Positions 36,446-47,728 are shown, counted from the stretch's first letter. The stretch: 64,000 nt of DNA from Pseudolactococcus plantarum (GCF_002441715.1 NZ_JXJX01000006.1:1-64000), one strand, 5' to 3'. Notes: generated by a model from the letters alone, not told the origin. Translations and numbers: made by a program.

Positions 36446-37525
36446 TTATACACCTTTTATCAAATCAACCGTACTGCGGTCTAATTTTTTAACAATTTCT
36501 CGTAAAAAGGCTTGTGCAGTATCAAAGTCTTCAAGTGAGAAGAGTGTTTGATGACTGTGGATGTATCGTGCACAAACGCCAATAGTTGTTGATGGAATTC
36601 CTGCATGTTTAAGGTGTGCTGCACCGGCATCTGTACCACCTTTAGACACATAATACTGATACTTAACCCCAGCTGATTCAGCCGTATCTAATAAGAAATC
36701 TCTCATAGTTGGGAGTAAGATATGGCCAGGGTCAAAAATTCTGATTAAGGTACCGTCGCCAATATGACCGTCAGCATTAGCATCAAACGTATCTTGGGCA
36801 GGTGAACAGTCTACCGCAAAAAATAAATCGGGATTAAATTTTGTCGTTGACACATGTGCACCACGAAGCCCAACTTCTTCTTGGACGTTGGCTCCTGCGA
36901 TGAGTGTGTTGGGTAATTGTATATTTTGGGTACCTAAATGTGCTAAAAGTTCAGTGACCATAAGGCACCCATAGCGGTTATCCCATGATTTACTAATGAC
37001 ATTTTTCTTATTGGCTGTCAAAATTGCTTTGGTTTCAGGAATAATCACTGCACCAGGGTGTACACCAAATTGTTCAGCTTCAGTTTTGTCACTAAACCCT
37101 GCATCAAAAATAATATCTTCTAGTTTGGGGATACTTGGGCTACCATTTGATCCACGCATTAAATGCGGTGGTACACCACCTGTAATAACCGGTATTGCGA
37201 CATCATTTCTTGCAAATAAAGTAAACCGTTGGGCTGAAATAACTAGTGGGTTCCAGCCTCCTAGCGCGACAACGCGCAGTGTCCCATCTGCTTTGATCGT
37301 GCTAACCATGAAGCCGACTTCATCCATATGACCAGCCACCATAATTCTCGGCGCATTGGGTGTTAATGTCTGTTTAATACCAAAGATCCCGCCTAAGTTA
37401 TCTGTTTGGACCTCATCAACATAAGGCGTTATGTTTTGACGCATGAATGACTGTAGACGTCCTTCAAAACCAGATGTAGCTTGAATTTCAGTTATTTCTT
37501 TAATTTTATTAAATGTGATAGGCAT
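36446..37525 (-). CDS. pepA: M42-family glutamyl aminopeptidase PepA
   Basis: A cytoplasmic metallo-aminopeptidase that releases N-terminal Glu or Asp from peptides; part of lactic-acid-bacterial peptide use. The 359-residue protein shows the M42 metal ligands and catalytic residues: AGHMDEVGFM, SWDNRYGC, QEEVGLRGA, AVDCSPAQDTFD and the final His in YIHSHQTLFS. It forms large tetrahedral dodecamers in this family. AAGGAG lies upstream of the ATG on the minus strand. It is a single gene, convergent with the membrane protein gene and divergent from the DUF4651 gene. Confidence 0.94.
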   Translation of the reverse strand: MPITFNKIKEITEIQATSGFEGRLQSFMRQNITPYVDEVQTDNLGGIFGIKQTLTPNAPRIMVAGHMDEVGFMVSTIKADGTLRVVALGGWNPLVISAQRFTLFARNDVAIPVITGGVPPHLMRGSNGSPSIPKLEDIIFDAGFSDKTEAEQFGVHPGAVIIPETKAILTANKKNVISKSWDNRYGCLMVTELLAHLGTQNIQLPNTLIAGANVQEEVGLRGAHVSTTKFNPDLFFAVDCSPAQDTFDANADGHIGDGTLIRIFDPGHILLPTMRDFLLDTAESAGVKYQYYVSKGGTDAGAAHLKHAGIPSTTIGVCARYIHSHQTLFSLEDFDTAQAFLREIVKKLDRSTVDLIKGV

Positions 37526-37669
37526 GGTATATGCTCCTTAGGTTTATTGATCAACTTGCCTTTTTAACTAAAAAAATAATAGGTAAAGTAAGTCTTTCAT
37601 TAATAATACCAAAAAATGTGATACTGGTGGTTTTTAAAGTCAATCTCACTCGCGATGCGTTAAAAAGTA

Positions 37670-37678
37670 TGCTAAAAT
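37670..37678 (+). promoter_or_regulatory. Extended -10 promoter directly before the DUF4651 gene
   Basis: TGCTAAAAT ends six bases before ATG 37685. The transcript start is expected at or beside the start codon and there is no ribosome binding site. Confidence 0.6.
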
Positions 37679-37684
37679 AGGGAC

Positions 37685-37984
37685 ATGAAAAAAATTTTGA
37701 AAATTGGTTTGAGCGCACTGTTAGGTGCAGGTGTAGCAGCGACTGCGACTGTACTTTATCAGAAACAACAAGACCAAAAGTTAGCAGATCTTTTGGCTGT
37801 TGCCAAACAACATTTTAAATTTGATGATGTCCTGACTAGCTGGCTTGTATCAGATCCTATTTTATTGCATATTTATGAAGGTGGGATTATTCGTGCAGAC
37901 GGTACAGTCGTCAGATTTGAAATCGATGCTGATAGTTTAAGTATTATTGAGACAGTTATTGACAAAGATAAGGTAGGTGTTTAG
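37685..37984 (+). CDS. DUF4651 domain protein
   Basis: A 99-residue protein with an N-terminal hydrophobic helix (about 5-24, could be a signal anchor) and a DUF4651-type domain (HFKFDDVLTSWLVSDP, IIRADGTVVRFEIDADSL). The family is common in streptococci and lactococci, is usually next to the thioredoxin and YtpR genes found here, and has no known function. Its stop lies eight bases past the first in-frame GTG of the thioredoxin gene, so the two are closely coupled. The mRNA seems leaderless. Confidence 0.8.
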   Translation: MKKILKIGLSALLGAGVAATATVLYQKQQDQKLADLLAVAKQHFKFDDVLTSWLVSDPILLHIYEGGIIRADGTVVRFEIDADSLSIIETVIDKDKVGV

Positions 37985-37985
37985 C

Positions 37986-38303
37986 ATGATTATTCCTAAA
38001 AGTATTGAAGAGTTAGCAACTTATGTAGAAAAAGGTAGACATGTATTTTTCTTTACAGCAGATTGGTGTGGGGATTGCTCTTTTATCAAACCATCAATGC
38101 CTGAAATTGAGGCAGCCCACCCCGAGTATATATTTGTCGAAGTTGATCGTGACGAGTATTTAGATATCGCGATTGAATGGGGCATCATGGGGATACCTAG
38201 TTTTGTTGTCATTGAAGATGGCAAGGAAACAGGGCGTTTAGTCAATAAATTAAGAAAAACAAAAACAGAAATTAACACGTTTTTAACAAATATAAAAGCA
38301 TAG
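37986..38303 (+). CDS. Thioredoxin-family protein
   Basis: A 105-residue cytoplasmic thioredoxin-like protein with the redox motif WCGDC in FFTADWCGDCSFIKP (Cys about 29 and 32) and cis-Pro region MGIPSFVVI. The WCGDC centre differs from WCGPC of main thioredoxins, as in the streptococcal YtpP-type proteins found before ytpR. ATG 37986 is chosen because AAGGTAGG lies just upstream; a GTG at 37977 sits within that site. It is co-transcribed with the DUF4651 gene. Confidence 0.87.
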   Translation: MIIPKSIEELATYVEKGRHVFFFTADWCGDCSFIKPSMPEIEAAHPEYIFVEVDRDEYLDIAIEWGIMGIPSFVVIEDGKETGRLVNKLRKTKTEINTFLTNIKA

Positions 38304-38305
38304 TA

Positions 38306-38369
38306 GCCTTAATTACTGCACCTTTATCGTGTGTTAGATACGGTTAATGGTTGTTGCAGTAATATAGGC
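38306..38369 (+). other. Long inverted repeat before ytpR
   Basis: ATTACTGCA (38312-38320) pairs with TGCAGTAAT (38355-38363), and outer GCCT/AGGC extends the stem. The loop is 34 bases. No T run follows; it could be a leader structure or operator. Confidence 0.5.
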
Positions 38370-38394
38370 ACTATATTAAGGAGTAAAAAGATAA

Positions 38395-39018
38395 ATGATT
38401 GCAATATATAACACCCACTTAAATGATGTTTTAATGTTGATTGTTGGAGATAATCAGGGTGAAAAATTGACGGCGACTAGACAGCAGAATGTTGCTAAAA
38501 TTTCACGTCAAGATAATGACAAAGTAGTAGCTTGGAATTTTTTTGAAGCTTCAAAACTGATCTCAATCACTGGTAATGGAGAGGTAAAACTTACAGCGTC
38601 AGATGTTGACATATTAAATGAGGAAATTAAGAAATCTGGTTTTGATGCATCCATCTTTTATGATGCAGCTCCTAAATTTGTCGTGGGTGAGATTGTTTCA
38701 TTAACACCACATCCTGATTCAGATCACTTAAATATCGCACAAGTGAATATTGGAGATGAAGAGCCTATACAAATCGTTGCAGGTGCTCCTAATGCGCGTG
38801 TTGGGTTGAAAACAATTGTTGTATTACCGGGTGCGATGATGCCAAACGGTGGGCTAATTTTTGCTGGTCAGCTACGTGGTGTACCAAGCCATGGCATGAT
38901 GGCAAGTCCACGTGAGTTAGCGCTACCTAATGCACCACAAAAACGTGGGATTATAGAATTAGCTTCAACGGAAATACCAGGGACCGCATTTTCTCAAGCT
39001 AAACATTGGCAAAAATAA
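38395..39018 (+). CDS. ytpR: YtpR-family tRNA-binding domain protein
   Basis: A 207-residue cytoplasmic protein with an N-terminal DUF4479 domain (1-95) and a C-terminal EMAP-type OB-fold like the one in the PheT beta subunit (PKFVVGEIVSLTPHPDSDHLN, IVAGAPNARVG, LPGAMMPNG, SHGMMASPREL). These features define YtpR, which is thought to bind tRNA or related nucleic acids; its role is not established. AAGGAG is 12 bases before the ATG. It lies between the thioredoxin gene and ssb, a conserved streptococcal order. Confidence 0.9.
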   Translation: MIAIYNTHLNDVLMLIVGDNQGEKLTATRQQNVAKISRQDNDKVVAWNFFEASKLISITGNGEVKLTASDVDILNEEIKKSGFDASIFYDAAPKFVVGEIVSLTPHPDSDHLNIAQVNIGDEEPIQIVAGAPNARVGLKTIVVLPGAMMPNGGLIFAGQLRGVPSHGMMASPRELALPNAPQKRGIIELASTEIPGTAFSQAKHWQK

Positions 39019-39043
39019 GATAGTGAGTAACATCATATAGACT

Positions 39044-39051
39044 TTCGTATA
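39044..39051 (+). promoter_or_regulatory. Possible ComX (SigX) box before the short ssb
   Basis: TTCGTATA differs by one base from TNCGAATA, the core of competence cin-boxes, and stands 21 bases before the ssb start. The same bases could also serve a vegetative -10 (TATAAA). Weak on sequence alone; the gene type makes it worth noting. Confidence 0.3.
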
Positions 39052-39072
39052 AATATCTAGGAGGATAGTTAT

Positions 39073-39459
39073 ATGATGAATAAAAGTTTATTAATTGGTC
39101 GCTTGACAGCAAAGCCAGAACTAAATAAAACAGCTTCTAAAAAATCTGTCGTACGGTTTAGGCTTGCTGTAAATAGGATATTTAAAAATACTGATGGTGA
39201 GCGAGAGGCAGATTTTATATCTGTTGTTATATGGGGCAAGCCAGCAGAACTATTTACATCCTATGCTGATAAAGGCAGTTTAGTTTCTATTGAAGGTGAA
39301 TTGCGGAGTAGTCGCTATGATGATAAAGAGGGTGTCACACACTACGTTACAGAAATTTTGTGCCAGCAATTTAACTTGCTAGAAAGTAAGGCTGCTGTAG
39401 CATTAAGAGAAAATAATGTGGTATCATCAGCTGATGATGTAGAGACATTACCTTTTTAA
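39073..39459 (+). CDS. ssbB: Short single-stranded DNA-binding protein, SsbB type
   Basis: A 128-residue OB-fold SSB: MNKSLLIGRLTAKPEL, VVRFRLAVNR, ADFISVVIWGKPAE, GSLVSIEGELRSSRYD. It ends in DDVETLPF, a shortened acidic tip close to the DDxLPF of SSBs that binds partner proteins. At 128 residues without a long linker it fits the competence-type SsbB rather than replicative SsbA (about 160-170), which should be elsewhere in the genome. AGGAGG lies eight bases upstream of ATG 39073; ATG 39076 is also possible. Confidence 0.85.
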   Translation: MMNKSLLIGRLTAKPELNKTASKKSVVRFRLAVNRIFKNTDGEREADFISVVIWGKPAELFTSYADKGSLVSIEGELRSSRYDDKEGVTHYVTEILCQQFNLLESKAAVALRENNVVSSADDVETLPF

Positions 39460-39471
39460 AAAATAAGCATT

Positions 39472-39494
39472 ATCCCGTCACACGATGGGATTTT
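39472..39494 (+). terminator. Weak terminator after ssbB
   Basis: Eight-base stem ATCCCGTC/GATGGGAT (one G-T pair) with loop ACAC and a short TTTT tail. Confidence 0.5.
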
Positions 39495-39523
39495 ATGTTA
39501 GATAACTAGAGGGATGAGTTGAG

Positions 39524-40087
39524 ATGGATCATATCCGAAAAAAAATAAGCACAGTAAAGTTATGCGTACTGACTGGTGTGTTAGTACTAGGTCTTTTTAA
39601 TGTTGTGTTGTCTAGTCAAACCGTAAACGCTGCTAGTGTTAAAACCAGTGCAGGTGTTAAAAACTGGTTAAACGCAGTAAAAAATAAACAAGTCAAAGCT
39701 GTTGGCGGGTTTGGTGGTGAATGTGTAGATTTGGCTAGAGCCTATTCTCAAAGATTTGTTGGAAAAGATATTGGTAGAGCTTCGATCAGTGGTGGTGCTA
39801 AAGATTATGCCAGGCAAGCTGTTCCAGCAGGCTATGTTCGCATTAATTATAAAAAAGGTGTGACAGCAAGGACAGGAGATATCGTTATCTGGGTGAAAGA
39901 TGGCGGTGGCTATGGTCATATGGCTGTGGTTTACTCAGTAACAGGAAACAATATGGTCATCTATGAGCAGAATTATGCCGGTAAACGATATGTGATATCA
40001 AATGTTGTCAGAAATTATGACCGGATTTATAAAGGAACAGGTGGTCAGGTCACAGCTATTTTACGTCCGACCAATATATCTAGCTAA
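39524..40087 (+). CDS. Secreted CHAP-domain peptidoglycan hydrolase
   Basis: A 187-residue secreted protein: signal peptide with cut after VNA (about residue 36), a short helix, then a CHAP domain with catalytic Cys67 (GGECVDLAR) and His132 (GYGHMAVVYS) followed by a conserved acidic/Asn position (YEQNYAG). CHAP enzymes cleave peptide or amide bonds of peptidoglycan. There is no extra wall-binding domain. It is the third wall hydrolase in this window. It may be read through from ssbB, since the hairpin between is weak. Confidence 0.85.
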   Translation: MDHIRKKISTVKLCVLTGVLVLGLFNVVLSSQTVNAASVKTSAGVKNWLNAVKNKQVKAVGGFGGECVDLARAYSQRFVGKDIGRASISGGAKDYARQAVPAGYVRINYKKGVTARTGDIVIWVKDGGGYGHMAVVYSVTGNNMVIYEQNYAGKRYVISNVVRNYDRIYKGTGGQVTAILRPTNISS

Positions 40088-40177
40088 GCCATCAATAGGT
40101 GATTTCTCTTGATAAATGACGATACCAAGAAGGAATCATCAGTGTGCAGTGAGGCTTAAAAAATAAATAGTATTTCC

Positions 40178-40206
40178 TTGACTATTACTGACCAAATCAG
40201 TATAAT
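40178..40206 (+). promoter_or_regulatory. groESL promoter
   Basis: -35 TTGACT (40178-40183), 17-base spacer, -10 TATAAT (40201-40206), followed by the CIRCE operator. Confidence 0.9.
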
Positions 40207-40214
40207 AATAATTG

Positions 40215-40241
40215 TTAGCACTCGTACGTATTGAGTGCCAA
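40215..40241 (+). promoter_or_regulatory. CIRCE operator (HrcA binding site)
   Basis: TTAGCACTC-N9-GAGTGCCAA, one mismatch from the consensus inverted repeat (GAGTGCTAA). It sits right after the -10 and represses groESL through HrcA until heat or protein stress. Confidence 0.95.
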
Positions 40242-40269
40242 AAATTAAAAATAATTGGAGGCTTACCAG

Positions 40270-40554
40270 ATGTTAAAACCATTAGGTGATCGTATTGTTT
40301 TACGTGTTAAAAAAGAAGAAGAAAAATCAATTGGCGGCATTGTTCTAACAAGTAGTGCGCAAGAAAAACCATCTACTGCAGAAGTGATTGCCGTTGGTGA
40401 AGGCAAAAGAACTCACCATGGTGATGTAATAACACCAAGTGTTAAAGTTGGTGACATCGTTGTTTTTGAAAAATTCGCAGGCAGTGAAATCAAAGATGGA
40501 TCAGATGATGTTTTGATTGTACGCGAAGGTGATATTTTAGCAATCGTAGAATAA
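40270..40554 (+). CDS. groES: Co-chaperonin GroES
   Basis: The 94-residue lid protein of the GroEL chaperonin. It has MLKPLGDRIVLRV at the N-terminus, the mobile loop EEKSIGGIVLTSSAQEKP (about residues 15-32) and GDIVVFEKFAGSEIK. ATG 40270 is used with TTGGAGG eight bases upstream; an in-frame TTG at 40255 lies within that site. It is first in the CIRCE-controlled operon, 50 bases before groEL. Confidence 0.97.
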   Translation: MLKPLGDRIVLRVKKEEEKSIGGIVLTSSAQEKPSTAEVIAVGEGKRTHHGDVITPSVKVGDIVVFEKFAGSEIKDGSDDVLIVREGDILAIVE

Positions 40555-40595
40555 ACCAAAAGGTGTAATAGCTTAACGATATAAATATTTTTTAG

Positions 40596-42239
<1,644 letters not shown>

Positions 42240-42245
42240 TAGTCA

Positions 42246-42276
42246 AAAAGAACCCTTGTAAATAAAGGGTTCTTTT
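42246..42276 (+). terminator. Terminator of groESL
   Basis: Twelve-base stem AAAAGAACCCTT/AAGGGTTCTTTT with loop GTAAATA and a T tail. Confidence 0.9.
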
Positions 42277-42423
42277 TATGTTTTAGTGCTGTTCTGTTAT
42301 AGAAGGTGCAAGAAAAGGGCAAAATTTACTAAAAAATCTAGCAGAGAGTTACATGAACTCAAGCAATTTTTGAAAAATGGCTCAGATAAAATAGCTTGAA
42401 CTGTGGTAATACTTTGCTAGATT

Positions 42424-42432
42424 TGATATAAT
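42424..42432 (+). promoter_or_regulatory. Extended -10 promoter of purA
   Basis: TGATATAAT, 67 bases before the purA start; no clear -35. Confidence 0.6.
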
Positions 42433-42460
42433 TAAGTGTTGCAATTTTGCGAGTTTTTAA

Positions 42461-43792
<1,332 letters not shown>

Positions 43793-43800
43793 GAAAAATG

Positions 43801-43826
43801 CAACTCATCGAGATGAGTTGTTTTTT
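43801..43826 (+). terminator. Terminator of purA
   Basis: Eight-base stem CAACTCAT/ATGAGTTG with tetraloop CGAG and six T. Confidence 0.9.
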
Positions 43827-43966
43827 GATAGCCTCTAACACGCTTATGACAGTCGTATGTCAAGGATTTACATCGCCATCAGTGGTTGATTGATAGGGAT
43901 TTTGCTATACTAGAGAAGACTAGTAATGAATAAAGGTAGTATGTATACCTTTTTATGGAGGCAATG

Positions 43967-46501
43967 ATGCAAGCATTTAAACAGCTATATAATGATTTTA
44001 AACCAGAAAATTACAACATATTTTTAGATATTAATCGGGAAACAAAACGGTTTGAAGGGAAGGTAACAGTTATTGGTCAAGCCATGACAAATTCGTTAGC
44101 TTTTCATCAAAAGGGATTGTCTATTCAATCTGTTTTAGTTAACGAAAAAGCAGTTGCGTTCACAATCGATGAACCTGCTGAAACAGTTAACTTTTCAATT
44201 GCTGAATTAGGCAAAACTAAAGTAACGTTTACTTATTCAGCAGCACTTACAGATAATATGACAGGGATATATCCTTCTTATTATGAAGTAGATGGTGAAA
44301 AAAAACAGCTAGTTGGGACTCAGTTTGAAACGCATTTTGCACGTCAAGCATTCCCATCAATTGATGAACCTGCCGCTAAAGCAACTTTTGACTTGTCAGT
44401 AAAATTTGATGAAAAGGCTGGCGAGTCGATCATCTCAAATATGCCTGAGATTGCTAACGACAATGGAGTTCATACCTTTGACACCTCTGTGAAGATGTCT
44501 TCTTATTTACTAGCTTTTGTTTTGGGTGATTTGCAATCTAAATTAGGGAAAACAAAAACTGGTACGCAAGTAGGTGTATTTTCGACAAAAGCACATAAAT
44601 TGGCTGCTTTGGATTTTCCGCTTGATATTGCCATTCGTGTGATTGAATTTTATGAAGATTACTTCAAAGTGCCTTATCCGCTGCCTCATTCATGGCATAT
44701 CGGCTTACCTGATTTTTCTGCTGGGGCGATGGAAAACTGGGGTGCAATTACCTATCGTGAGGTAGCTTTACTTGCTGATCCAGATAATTCAACACTAGAG
44801 AGTCGTCAATATGTCGCTTTAGTCATTGCACATGAACTTGCGCATCAATGGTTTGGTGACTTGGTGACGATGCAGTGGTGGGATGATCTCTGGTTGAACG
44901 AATCTTTTGCCAATATGATGGAGTATGTGGCTGTTGATAGTATTGAGCCTGATTGGCATATTTGGGAACAATTTTCTATAGCTGAAGCACCTATGGCACT
45001 TAATCGTGATGCCATTGATGGCGTTCAAAGCGTTCATGTTGCAGTGAATCATCCAGATGAGATCAATACCTTGTTTGATGGCGCGATTGTGTATGCTAAA
45101 GGCGCACGATTGATGGTCATGTTACGTAAGTGGTTGGGAGATGAGGCTTTTTCAGCAGGTCTTAGTATGTATTTTGAAACACATCAGTATGGCAATACTG
45201 TCGGTGCAGACTTATGGCATGCTTTATCAACAACATCAGGTCGTGATGTCTCTGCATTTATGACGTCATGGATTGATCAGCCAGGGTATCCGGTACTTTC
45301 AGTATCTGTAGAAGGGGATGAGCTTGTCCTTCGCCAACAACAATTTTTTACAGGACAAGGTAGTGATCAAAATCGTTTATGGCAAATTCCACTCAATAGC
45401 AATTGGGTGGGGTTACCTGATGTCATGTCAGAAGCTGAAGTTCGTATCCCTGGGTTTGCTGAGTTATCAGATCAAAACGGTGGCTTACCGCTATTGTTTA
45501 ATGCTCAAAATGCTGCGCATTATCTAGTTAACTACTCAGAAGACCTTGCTCATAAAGTGATGTCCAATCTTAGCACTTATGATGCGGTGACAAAAGTGCA
45601 ATTGATTCAATCTGCATTGAAATTAGCTGAGGGTGGTTTGAGTGAGTATGCAGATTTGGTCAGTTTATTAGCAAATTGTCGCAATGAATCCTCAAAAGTA
45701 GTCAATACGGCAATCTCACAAGCACTAAACGCACTCAAGATATTTATCGACGAAGCAAGCGAGTCTGAAATAGAGTTTAAATCATTTGTTGACCAGCTGT
45801 TTAATACGCAATATAAACGATTGGGTTGGGACAAAATTCCCGGTGAATCATTTAATGATGAGCAGTTACGGGTCCTACCTATTTCCTGGGAAGTTTACGC
45901 TGAAGATGCTGATGCTTTAGCTAAAGCATCAGAGATTTTTGAAGCACACAACTCTGATATACACACGATTCCAGCAGATATCAGACAAGTTGTGTTGAAA
46001 AATCAGATTGTCAAAAAAGAGTCAGATGCGTTAATCAAACAGTATATTGATGCTTATGCTAAAACGACAGACCAAACTTTCCAACGTGAATTAAATGTGG
46101 CGTTGTCGAGTACGAAAAATATGGCAACTGTTGCATACATTATTAAACAGTATCACAATACTGACTTGGTTAAACCACAAGATTTACGCTTTTGGTTCTC
46201 TTCTTTAATTTCTCGTTCATTTTCACAAGATGCTGCCTTTAACTGGTTAGTGCAAAATTGGGATTGGGTTCAAGAAAAACTTGGTGGAGATATGGCATCT
46301 GGTGATTTCATTAAAATTATTGGTAACACTTTCGATACGCAAGATAAACTTGTGGCATTTACTGCATTTACTGATCGTTTTAAAGATGAACCAGCATTTA
46401 AACGAATTGTAGAGATGGCAAAAACACAAATCACAAGTAAGATAGCATTACTAGAAGCACAAAAAGATAAAGTACAACAAGCTATTGCAAAAGTGATATG
46501 A
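43967..46501 (+). CDS. pepN: Aminopeptidase N (lysyl aminopeptidase) PepN
   Basis: A broad-specificity M1 zinc aminopeptidase, a main peptide-degrading enzyme in lactic acid bacteria. The 844-residue protein has the exopeptidase motif GAMENWGAITYRE, the zinc site HELAHQWFG (His289, Glu290, His293) and Glu312 in LWLNESFANM. ATG 43967 is favoured because GGAGG lies five bases upstream; ATGs at 43955 and 43964 overlap or crowd that site. Length agrees with lactococcal PepN (about 846). Its last bases contain the rplU promoter. No terminator separates it from rplU. Confidence 0.96.
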   Translation: MQAFKQLYNDFKPENYNIFLDINRETKRFEGKVTVIGQAMTNSLAFHQKGLSIQSVLVNEKAVAFTIDEPAETVNFSIAELGKTKVTFTYSAALTDNMTGIYPSYYEVDGEKKQLVGTQFETHFARQAFPSIDEPAAKATFDLSVKFDEKAGESIISNMPEIANDNGVHTFDTSVKMSSYLLAFVLGDLQSKLGKTKTGTQVGVFSTKAHKLAALDFPLDIAIRVIEFYEDYFKVPYPLPHSWHIGLPDFSAGAMENWGAITYREVALLADPDNSTLESRQYVALVIAHELAHQWFGDLVTMQWWDDLWLNESFANMMEYVAVDSIEPDWHIWEQFSIAEAPMALNRDAIDGVQSVHVAVNHPDEINTLFDGAIVYAKGARLMVMLRKWLGDEAFSAGLSMYFETHQYGNTVGADLWHALSTTSGRDVSAFMTSWIDQPGYPVLSVSVEGDELVLRQQQFFTGQGSDQNRLWQIPLNSNWVGLPDVMSEAEVRIPGFAELSDQNGGLPLLFNAQNAAHYLVNYSEDLAHKVMSNLSTYDAVTKVQLIQSALKLAEGGLSEYADLVSLLANCRNESSKVVNTAISQALNALKIFIDEASESEIEFKSFVDQLFNTQYKRLGWDKIPGESFNDEQLRVLPISWEVYAEDADALAKASEIFEAHNSDIHTIPADIRQVVLKNQIVKKESDALIKQYIDAYAKTTDQTFQRELNVALSSTKNMATVAYIIKQYHNTDLVKPQDLRFWFSSLISRSFSQDAAFNWLVQNWDWVQEKLGGDMASGDFIKIIGNTFDTQDKLVAFTAFTDRFKDEPAFKRIVEMAKTQITSKIALLEAQKDKVQQAIAKVI

Positions 46502-46513
46502 TTATGATATAAT
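46485..46513 (+). promoter_or_regulatory. rplU promoter inside the pepN 3' end
   Basis: -35 TTGCAA (46485-46490), 17-base spacer, extended -10 TGATATAAT (hexamer 46508-46513). The -35 lies in the last pepN codons. Confidence 0.85.
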
Positions 46514-46520
46514 TATAACG

Positions 46521-46618
46521 TTGTCTTTGTGAGTTTCATAAAGTGCAACCGCACGAGGTAAGGTTTAAGTGACTTAGTCCACCTGCTTAGGCGAGTCTAA
46601 CATACCAAACTATAAGGA
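46521..46618 (+). promoter_or_regulatory. Ribosomal L21 leader
   Basis: The transcribed leader has the layout of the Firmicutes L21 leader: GTCTTTGTGAG, then CAACCGCACGAGGTAAGG, a central TTTAAGTGACTTAG arm, and CCACCTGCTTAGGCG before AAGGAGG. Such leaders let L21 limit its own operon. Called from memory of the motif and its position. Confidence 0.7.
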
Positions 46619-46630
46619 GGAAACACGCAA

Positions 46631-46942
46631 ATGACTTATGCAATCGTAAAAACTGGCGGGAAACAAATCAAAGTTGAAGTTGGTCAAGCAATCTATGTTG
46701 AGAAATTGGACGTTGAAGCTGGCGCTACTGTTACTTTTGATGAAGTAGTACTTGTCGGCGGTGAAAAAACTGTCATTGGTGCACCATTCGTATCTGGTGC
46801 AACTGTTGTCGCAGAAGTTGAGAAACAAGGTAAGCAAAAGAAAGTAGTAACTTTCAAATACAAACCTAAAAAACACTCACACCGTAAACAAGGTCACCGT
46901 CAACCGTATACAAAAGTTGTTATCAAAGAAATTAACGCTTAA
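46631..46942 (+). CDS. rplU: 50S ribosomal protein L21
   Basis: A structural protein of the large subunit that binds 23S rRNA. The 103-residue protein begins [21 protein letters not shown] and ends with the basic signature [30 protein letters not shown] precedes the ATG. It heads the conserved rplU-prp-rpmA operon with an L21 leader upstream. Confidence 0.98.
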   Translation: MTYAIVKTGGKQIKVEVGQAIYVEKLDVEAGATVTFDEVVLVGGEKTVIGAPFVSGATVVAEVEKQGKQKKVVTFKYKPKKHSHRKQGHRQPYTKVVIKEINA

Positions 46943-46956
46943 TCGCGTCAATTAAC

Positions 46957-47301
46957 ATGATTAACATCAAGTTTACTCGGAAAAATGGTATGATTACACG
47001 TTTCGTGATTACAGGACATGCTTTTGATGGGAAACATGCACATGATATCGTTTGTGCTGGAGTATCTAGTCTTGCGATTACGACGGTTAACTCATTAGAA
47101 TCACTAGCACATTTTCAACCTTTGGTTGAGATTGATGCAGTAGATGGTGGGTTTCTGGATTGTGAAATTATAGCAGAACTATCTGACAAACAAAAAGAAA
47201 TTGCGCAAATATTATTGCAAAATCTTGAGAATGGCGTTAGTGCTATTGCAGATGAAGCAGAGTATCGTAATTTCATTAGTGTTACTGATCATGATCTGTA
47301 A
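46957..47301 (+). CDS. prp: Ribosomal-processing cysteine protease Prp
   Basis: It removes the N-terminal extension of ribosomal protein L27, needed for proper 50S assembly in Firmicutes. The 114-residue protein has the active-site His in ITGHAFDGKHAHDIVCAGVSSL, with catalytic Cys34 in VCAGVSSL. It lies between rplU and rpmA, the invariant family position, and the L27 encoded downstream has a matching cleavage sequence. The upstream binding site is poor, so translation is probably coupled to rplU, 14 bases before. Confidence 0.95.
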   Translation: MINIKFTRKNGMITRFVITGHAFDGKHAHDIVCAGVSSLAITTVNSLESLAHFQPLVEIDAVDGGFLDCEIIAELSDKQKEIAQILLQNLENGVSAIADEAEYRNFISVTDHDL

Positions 47302-47331
47302 CCTATTAATAAATCAAGGAGGAAAAACCCT

Positions 47332-47622
47332 ATGTTGAAAATGAATCTATCGTTGTTCGCCCACAAAAAAGGTGGTGGTTCAACTTCCAATGGTCGTGAT
47401 TCACAATCTAAACGTCTTGGCTCAAAAGCTGCTGACGGACAAACTGTGACTGGCGGATCAATTCTTTACCGTCAACGCGGTACTAAAATTCATCCAGGTG
47501 AAAATGTTGGCCGTGGTGGAGATGATACACTTTTCGCTAAAATCGAAGGCGTTGTAAAATTTGAACGTTTTGGTCGCGATAAGAAAAAAGTTTCTGTATA
47601 TCCAGTAGCTAAAAAAGCTTAA
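47332..47622 (+). CDS. rpmA: 50S ribosomal protein L27 with N-terminal extension
   Basis: A large-subunit protein near the peptidyl transferase centre. The 96-residue precursor starts [21 protein letters not shown]; the first nine residues (ending LSLF) are the extension that Prp removes, leaving AHKKGGG as the mature end that reaches the active site. The rest ([22 protein letters not shown]) is the L27 signature. AAGGAGG lies upstream. It ends the operon. Confidence 0.98.
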   Translation: MLKMNLSLFAHKKGGGSTSNGRDSQSKRLGSKAADGQTVTGGSILYRQRGTKIHPGENVGRGGDDTLFAKIEGVVKFERFGRDKKKVSVYPVAKKA

Positions 47623-47646
47623 TCTCAATTGATTAAGGTTAACAAA

Positions 47647-47684
47647 AAAAGAAAAAGTTTGACTAAAATCAGGCTTTTTCTTTT
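47647..47684 (+). terminator. Terminator of rplU-prp-rpmA
   Basis: Eleven-base stem AAAAGAAAAAG/CTTTTTCTTTT with an inner TTGA/TCAG pair region, followed by AC. Confidence 0.7.
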
Positions 47685-47728
47685 ACCATAATAGTTAGAT
47701 ACTACCTATAGTTTGATAAGGAAATCAT

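Noticed and set aside
40111-40262. Extra regulatory site such as CtsR before groES
   Set aside because: Only the CIRCE repeat is clear; no tandem heptad typical of CtsR is seen.
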